A stretch of DNA of 8,573 nucleotides from Deltaproteobacteria bacterium. GTDB lineage: Bacteria > Myxococcota_A > UBA9160 > SMWR01. The position numbers and the translations under genes are program-made. The stretch is taken from NCBI GenBank assembly GCA_029261905.1, contig JAJDAM010000357.1, positions 1 through 8,573 of the forward strand, read 5' to 3'. The notes under the pieces are model-generated. The model did no database searches. It saw only the letters and a list, made by a program, of their open reading frames with translations, and was not told the DNA's origin. Every line of letters begins with the position of its first letter. Position 1 is the first letter of the stretch. Of the stretch, positions 5,256-8,573 are shown in pieces.

Positions 5256-6544
5256 TCGCTGTTTCCATACGCGCGGTTCAACAGGATGACCGGGTGGATC
5301 GCGGTGATCCCGAGCCCCTCCTGGATGCGCAGTGCGGCGAGCGGGCAGTCGGTCGACACGTAGTCGGCTTCGGCCTGTTGGACACGTTCGAGCAGGCTGC
5401 TCGCGACCTTCATCGATTCGTCATGAAAACGCTTCTGCATCCCCCAGGTTCCGTCCACACCGGAGCAAGCGTCGATCAAGACCACTTCGTCGGCGACGAG
5501 CTGCAGCAGGTCGCGCGAGCGGAAGCCGATGTTCTGTGCGCGCAGATGGCAGGGTGCGTGATAGGCGACCTTGCCGAGCGATGTCTTGAATTCGCGGCTG
5601 AGTTGCTTGGCGCGAGCCAGGTGATAGACGTACTCCATCAGGTCCTGGGTCGCGCCCGCGACCGTCCGGGCCGCATCGGTTTCCAGCAGTTTCGGGTACT
5701 CGGTCTTGAGCATCAGTGAACACGAAGGCCCCGGTGCAACTACCGTCGCGCCTCGTTCGACGAACGGAAGGAGATCCGCGACGTTTTCCCCGGCGTTCTT
5801 GCGCGCGCGGTCCATGTCGCCCGTATCGGTGAACGGCATGCCGCAACAGCGGTCGTATGCGACGTCGACGCGCACGTTGCTGCGCTCCAGTACCTCGACG
5901 GCGGCGCGGCCCGTGTCGGGGTCGTTGTAATTCACCGAGCAGGTCGTAAACAACACGGCGTGGCCGTTCGCCTCGCCCTCGCCGGTTTGCGGTGCGTCTC
6001 GCTTGGAGAACCAACGGCCGACCGTTTCTTTGTGATAGCTGGGTTGGACCCAATTGCGATCGATGCCGATCGTTTTCTCCATCATGACCCGCGAAGCGCG
6101 ATTGCGGTTGGCAAAGTTCATTACTGCCGGGGCCAGTGCGCCGATCTTGCCGATCAGGTCGGTCTGGGTCGTCAACTTGCGTGTGATCGGCACACCCTCT
6201 TTCGCCGCACGGACCTGTTGATGGCGGCGCATCAGCGCGGGGAAGTCGACATCCCACTCGTGCGGCGGCGTGTAGGGGCAGTGGTTGTAACAGAGCTTGC
6301 AGTGGAAGCACAGCTCATTGACTTCGTCGAAGCCGGCCATCGTCACGCCTTCGATCTCGCGATCGGTCGCATCGACCAACTCGAACAGCTTCGGAAACGA
6401 CGGGCAAAGAGGGAGACAGCGGCGACACTGGTGGCAGATGTCACCCGTCCGCCGCAGCTCGCGCTCGAGGCTTTCGGGATCTTTGTACGCGGAGTCTTCG
6501 TAACGGAGCGATTCGGAGGGATGCTCCGGCGGCGGGATCTTCAT
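5252..6544 (-). CDS. Two-[4Fe-4S], CCG-domain Fe-S oxidoreductase (GlpC/HdrB-like)
   Basis: This 430-residue protein resembles GlpC and heterodisulfide reductase subunit proteins. Two ferredoxin-type cluster motifs open it, each CxxCxxCxxxC: C37/C40/C43/C47 (CHQCRRCLPLCP) and C79/C82/C85/C89 (CFHCKLCYNHCP). A linker of about 100 residues precedes two cysteine-rich CCG modules: C202...C233-C234-G...C275, and C332 (YHAPCHLRAQ), C360-S-G and C400. The second module has CSG instead of CCG. It has no signal peptide and is probably a cytoplasmic electron-transfer protein. Family members next to rubrerythrin and DUF3501 are common. The frame extends to a TTG at 6550, but ATG 6544 two codons later is the natural start; its Shine-Dalgarno is weak. 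The stop overlaps the DUF3501 start. An electron-donor role for rubrerythrin is plausible but unproven. Confidence 0.93.
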   Translation of the reverse strand: MKIPPPEHPSESLRYEDSAYKDPESLERELRRTGDICHQCRRCLPLCPSFPKLFELVDATDREIEGVTMAGFDEVNELCFHCKLCYNHCPYTPPHEWDVDFPALMRRHQQVRAAKEGVPITRKLTTQTDLIGKIGALAPAVMNFANRNRASRVMMEKTIGIDRNWVQPSYHKETVGRWFSKRDAPQTGEGEANGHAVLFTTCSVNYNDPDTGRAAVEVLERSNVRVDVAYDRCCGMPFTDTGDMDRARKNAGENVADLLPFVERGATVVAPGPSCSLMLKTEYPKLLETDAARTVAGATQDLMEYVYHLARAKQLSREFKTSLGKVAYHAPCHLRAQNIGFRSRDLLQLVADEVVLIDACSGVDGTWGMQKRFHDESMKVASSLLERVQQAEADYVSTDCPLAALRIQEGLGITAIHPVILLNRAYGNSE

Positions 6545-6573
6545 GGGCAATCGCTCAATGGTCGTCAGTTGGA

Positions 6574-6627
6574 GGGAATCGTCAGTGGCCCCGCCAGCTA
6601 GCGGGAATCGTCAGCGGCCCCGCCAGC
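6574..6627. repeat. Two direct 25-base repeats
   Basis: Two copies of a 25-base unit beginning GGGAATCGTCAG and ending CCCCGCCAGC lie at 6574-6598 and 6603-6627. They differ at one base (T versus C) and are separated by four bases (TAGC). They sit in the 173-base gap between the rubrerythrin and Fe-S genes. An inverted, diverged third copy (about 21 of 26 positions) is at 6680-6705. Confidence 0.9.
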
Positions 6628-6705
6628 AAGGCGCGCCGGGCGAAGGCGTACATGTCGTACGTCGAGCCCGGCGCAACGCAGCTGGCGGGGGTCCTGGCGG
6701 TTCCC
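6603..6705. repeat. Long imperfect hairpin in rubrerythrin-FeS gap
   Basis: Arms 6603-6651 and 6657-6705 are imperfect reverse complements around a 5-base loop ATGTC. Perfect blocks, from outside inward, are GGGAA/TTCCC, CCCCGCCAGC (6618-6627) with GCTGGCGGGG (6681-6690), GCGCCGGGC (6633-6641) with GCCCGGCGC (6666-6674), and CGTAC (6647-6651) with GTACG (6657-6661). Two outer mismatches become G-U wobbles if the plus strand is transcribed, but A-C mismatches in the operon mRNA. It could be a mobile palindromic (REP/MITE-like) repeat or an mRNA processing or attenuation stem. No T-run identifies it as a terminator. Confidence 0.8.
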
Positions 6706-6717
6706 GCGGTTTCCGAG

Positions 6718-7143
6718 CTAGAGCTTCTCGAGTGAATCGAGCGCGCCCTGAAAGCGCCCGGCGTGAGACTTCTCGGCCTTTGCAAGCGTCTCGAACCACT
6801 CGGCGATCTCTTCCAGCTTCTCGTCGCGTGCCGACTTCGCCATGCCCGGATACATCTCGGTGTATTCGAAGGTCTCTCCGGCAACGGCTGCGGCGAGGTT
6901 GGCATCGGTCGAGCCGATCGGCATGTCGGTGGCCGGGTCGCCGACGGACTTCATGAAGTCGAGGTGGCCGTGAGCGTGTCCGGTTTCGGCTTCGGCGGTG
7001 TCTCGGAACAAGCCGCCGACGTCGGGGTAGCCCTCGATATCGGCCTGCTTGGCGAAGTAGAGGTAGCGGCGGTTCGCCTGGGATTCGCCCGCGAAGGCGT
7101 CCTTGAGATTCTGGTGGGTTTTCGTCCCCTTGAGTTGGGCCAT
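6718..7143 (-). CDS. Rubrerythrin, diiron domain only
   Basis: Rubrerythrins are ferritin-like diiron proteins that reduce hydrogen peroxide. This 141-residue protein contains the four-helix diiron domain only. Candidate ligands are E20 (AFAGESQANRRYLYFA), E53 and H56 (AEAETGHAHGH), E93/E96 (ETFEYTEMYPGMA) and E124/H127 (AKAEKSHAGRF); all are in the expected places. The C-terminal rubredoxin domain with its CxxC pairs, found in classical rubrerythrins of about 190 residues, is absent: the protein ends shortly after the fourth helix (DSLEKL) and has no cysteine. Electrons must therefore come from another protein; the downstream Fe-S oxidoreductase is the natural candidate (inference). ATG 7143 is preferred over the longer frame to 7215 because GGGAG lies seven bases upstream and the extra residues are atypical. 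Confidence 0.95.
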   Translation of the reverse strand: MAQLKGTKTHQNLKDAFAGESQANRRYLYFAKQADIEGYPDVGGLFRDTAEAETGHAHGHLDFMKSVGDPATDMPIGSTDANLAAAVAGETFEYTEMYPGMAKSARDEKLEEIAEWFETLAKAEKSHAGRFQGALDSLEKL

Positions 7144-7186
7144 GGTTACTCCCTGAATTGCGTGACCTGGATAACGGTTCGGAATC

Positions 7187-7206
7187 CATCGGACTGAGTC
7201 CCGATG
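7187..7206. promoter_or_regulatory. Near-perfect palindrome at rubrerythrin 5' leader
   Basis: On the minus strand CATC-g-GGACT-c-AGTCC-GATG pairs nine bases with one bulged G. It lies just after the predicted -10 box (7215-7220), at about the expected transcription start, and before the Shine-Dalgarno. It could be a repressor or redox-regulator operator, or a leader stem. No regulator gene is seen in the window. Confidence 0.45.
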
Positions 7207-7214
7207 AACGCGCA

Positions 7215-7243
7215 ATCTTCGCCGACCCTTCCGCCCGGGTCAA
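7215..7243 (-). promoter_or_regulatory. Candidate sigma70-type promoter for rubrerythrin operon
   Basis: In the 154-base gap after the CoA-transferase gene the minus strand reads TTGACC (7243-7238), a 17-base spacer, then GAAGAT (7220-7215). The -35 is close to consensus (five of six) and the spacing is ideal; the -10 matches three of six. The distance to the rubrerythrin ATG (about 65 bases from the likely start site) leaves a normal leader containing the palindrome. Confidence 0.45.
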
Positions 7244-7297
7244 TTCCCAGCGTCGGGCTTTCGCAACCGGCTCGACCGCAGGGAGAGGGAATTCTCG

Positions 7298-8527
7298 CTA
7301 CACGACTCCGTCTTCGCGCATGCGCGCGCGGTCGGCTTCGGTGATGCCGATTTCGGCCAGGATCTCGTCGGTGTGAGCGCCGAGGCCGGGTGCAGCGGTT
7401 CGCACGCGGGTCGGAGTCCGGGCGAATTTTGCGGCCGGCCCGACGATGGGGGCTACGGTGCCTTCGGATTGTTCGATGGGTTGCAGCATGTCCCGCTCGT
7501 GGATCGCGGGGTCGGCTGCAGCCTCGGCGTAGCTTCGGACGGCGTCCGCCGGAATGCCGTGGGCGATGAGTGTTTCAACGGCGTCGCTGACGCTTCGGCT
7601 TTGTGCCCAGGTTGCGAGCATGCCGTTGACCACGTCACGCCGCTCGAGGCGGGCGACGCCGGTGGCGTAGTCGGGATCGTCGGCGAGCTGGGGACGGTCG
7701 AGAACTTCACATAACCGCTTCCAATGAGAGTCGAGCAGTACGCCGGTCATGATTCGACCGTCCTGGCAGCGGTAGGTATTGGCCGGTGCGGCAATTCGGA
7801 ACTCGTTTCCGAGCCTCGGAAGATCGACCCCCATGGCTCCCAATGTCAGGTAGCCGGTCGACTGAAACAGCATCGAATCGAGCAACGAGACATCGATGTG
7901 TTGGCCTTCGCCATGCTGGTCGCGGTGGCGCAGTGCGGCGAGCACGGCTAGCGCAGCGTGCAGGCCGCCGAGGTCATCCGCAAGAAACGTGGGCGCTTTG
8001 ACCGGCTCAGCGTCGGGGTTGCCGTTGAGTGACAGGAAACCACTGGCCGCCTGTGCGAGCGGGTCGTAACCGACGCGGTGACTCCGGGATCCAAACTGGC
8101 CGTAGCCACTGATCGAAACATAGATCGTATCGGGGCGGACCTTGCGCACGTCCTCGTAGCCCACACGCCATTGATTCATCGTTCCCGGTCTGAAATTCTC
8201 GACCACGATGTCGGCGCGTTTCGCGAGCTGGAGGAATACTTCGCGCCCGGCATCGCGTCGCAGATCCAGCGTCAGACTTCGCTTGTTTCGGTTGACGGTC
8301 GCGTGCATGAATGACACGGGCGGTTGGGTCCCGGGCAGGGCCGGCGGGGAGCGCCGTGAAATTTCGCCCGACGGATGTTCGACCTTGATCACGTCGGCTC
8401 CGAAATCGGCGAGAATGCACGCGCACATCGGTCCGGCCCAGGTGGTGGTGGCTTCGACGACCCGCAGGCCATCGAGCGGTCCCCGAAGGTCCGAGCGAGC
8501 CTCGCGATAGAAGGCGGACTTCTCCAT
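7298..8527 (-). CDS. Family III (CaiB/BaiF) CoA-transferase
   Basis: Class III CoA-transferases move CoA between carboxylic acids through an aspartyl-CoA thioester. This 409-residue protein is of typical family length. Landmarks are GPLDGLRVVEATTTWAGPMCACILADFGADVIKVEHP (16-52), the conserved NKRSLTLDLR (81-90), ADIVVENFRPGTM (105-117) and ISGYGQFG (139-146). The GYDPLAQAASGFLSLNG stretch is at 153-169. FLADDLGGLHAALAVLAAL (181-199) contains the catalytic Asp, best placed at D184, followed by GEGQHIDVSLLDSML (206-220). The substrate cannot be read from sequence; subfamilies include carnitine, formyl, bile-acid and alpha-methylacyl-CoA enzymes. ATG 8527 has GGAGG seven bases upstream and is clearly preferred to ATG 8545. 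The frame stays open to the window's right edge, but the Shine-Dalgarno argues against a longer protein. Confidence 0.95.
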   Translation of the reverse strand: MEKSAFYREARSDLRGPLDGLRVVEATTTWAGPMCACILADFGADVIKVEHPSGEISRRSPPALPGTQPPVSFMHATVNRNKRSLTLDLRRDAGREVFLQLAKRADIVVENFRPGTMNQWRVGYEDVRKVRPDTIYVSISGYGQFGSRSHRVGYDPLAQAASGFLSLNGNPDAEPVKAPTFLADDLGGLHAALAVLAALRHRDQHGEGQHIDVSLLDSMLFQSTGYLTLGAMGVDLPRLGNEFRIAAPANTYRCQDGRIMTGVLLDSHWKRLCEVLDRPQLADDPDYATGVARLERRDVVNGMLATWAQSRSVSDAVETLIAHGIPADAVRSYAEAAADPAIHERDMLQPIEQSEGTVAPIVGPAAKFARTPTRVRTAAPGLGAHTDEILAEIGITEADRARMREDGVV

Positions 8528-8560
8528 TTGAAACCTCCGATGCATCGAGCGGGCGGCGAA

Positions 8561-8572
8561 CTGCTCGAGCAG
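8561..8572. repeat. Perfect 12-base palindrome at right edge
   Basis: CTGCTCGAGCAG is self-complementary and lies 33 bases before the CoA-transferase ATG (8527). It may be a regulator site, or part of a gene ending or starting outside the window; the edge prevents a decision. Confidence 0.3.
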
Positions 8573-8573
8573 G

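Noticed and set aside
5960..6601. 213-codon plus-strand open frame opposite the Fe-S gene
   Set aside because: It is a shadow of the minus-strand gene, whose two CxxCxxCxxxC motifs lie in this stretch; no domain is visible in the plus-strand translation.
6574..6705. Integron attC site or CRISPR repeat as explanation of the repeat cluster
   Set aside because: No GTTRRRY/RYYYAAC core ends were found at the hairpin base. There are only two direct copies with a four-base gap, so neither an attC site nor a CRISPR array fits.
7144..7215. 24-residue N-terminal extension of rubrerythrin
   Set aside because: It covers the palindromic leader, is unlike the family N-terminus, and the ATG at 7143 has a clear Shine-Dalgarno.
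8528..8573. Longer CoA-transferase running off the right edge
   Set aside because: The frame is open, but GGAGG lies at ideal distance from ATG 8527, and the family normally starts shortly before the PLDGLRVVE segment.

Overview
The window is G+C-rich, densely packed bacterial DNA with short gaps, 4-base ATGA overlaps and occasional GTG starts. It carries ten protein-coding genes, nine on the minus strand and one on the plus strand. A DivIVA-type protein lies next to YggU, ProC and YggS. Together with a rubredoxin-less rubrerythrin, a two-[4Fe-4S] CCG-domain oxidoreductase and a class III CoA-transferase, this suggests a Gram-negative 'deltaproteobacterial-grade' lineage such as Myxococcota, Desulfobacterota or Binatota. 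That placement is inference from gene content only. No rRNA, tRNA, CRISPR array, insertion sequence or phage gene was seen.

Right end (8527 to 7298, minus): a family III (CaiB/BaiF) CoA-transferase with a very clear start. It is followed by a 154-base gap holding a plausible promoter and a near-perfect palindrome just downstream of it.

Middle (7143 to 3893, minus): a redox operon, rubrerythrin > Fe-S/CCG oxidoreductase > DUF3501 protein > ArfB-like ribosome-rescue hydrolase. The first three are a recognisable neighbourhood (rubrerythrin, GlpC/HdrB-like protein, DUF3501) that I infer acts in peroxide or oxidative-stress reduction. The DUF3501 protein carries an extra C-terminal domain that reads as a degenerate HIT domain, with the HxHxH motif altered to CWHLY. 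The rubrerythrin and Fe-S genes are separated by a long imperfect hairpin made of repeated 25-base units. These two observations are the most unusual in the window.

Left of that: a small plus-strand DUF2203 gene (3491 to 3850), convergent with arfB and divergent from maf. The shared 113-base upstream region holds a perfect 7-bp inverted repeat just before the DUF2203 start.

Left end (3377 to 108, minus): maf > yggS > proC overlap each other as a translationally coupled unit. A 210-base gap follows, then divIVA > yggU. This is the widespread yggS-proC-yggT-divIVA-yggU housekeeping/division cluster, but no yggT is present. Bases 1-107 hold no gene that I can support.
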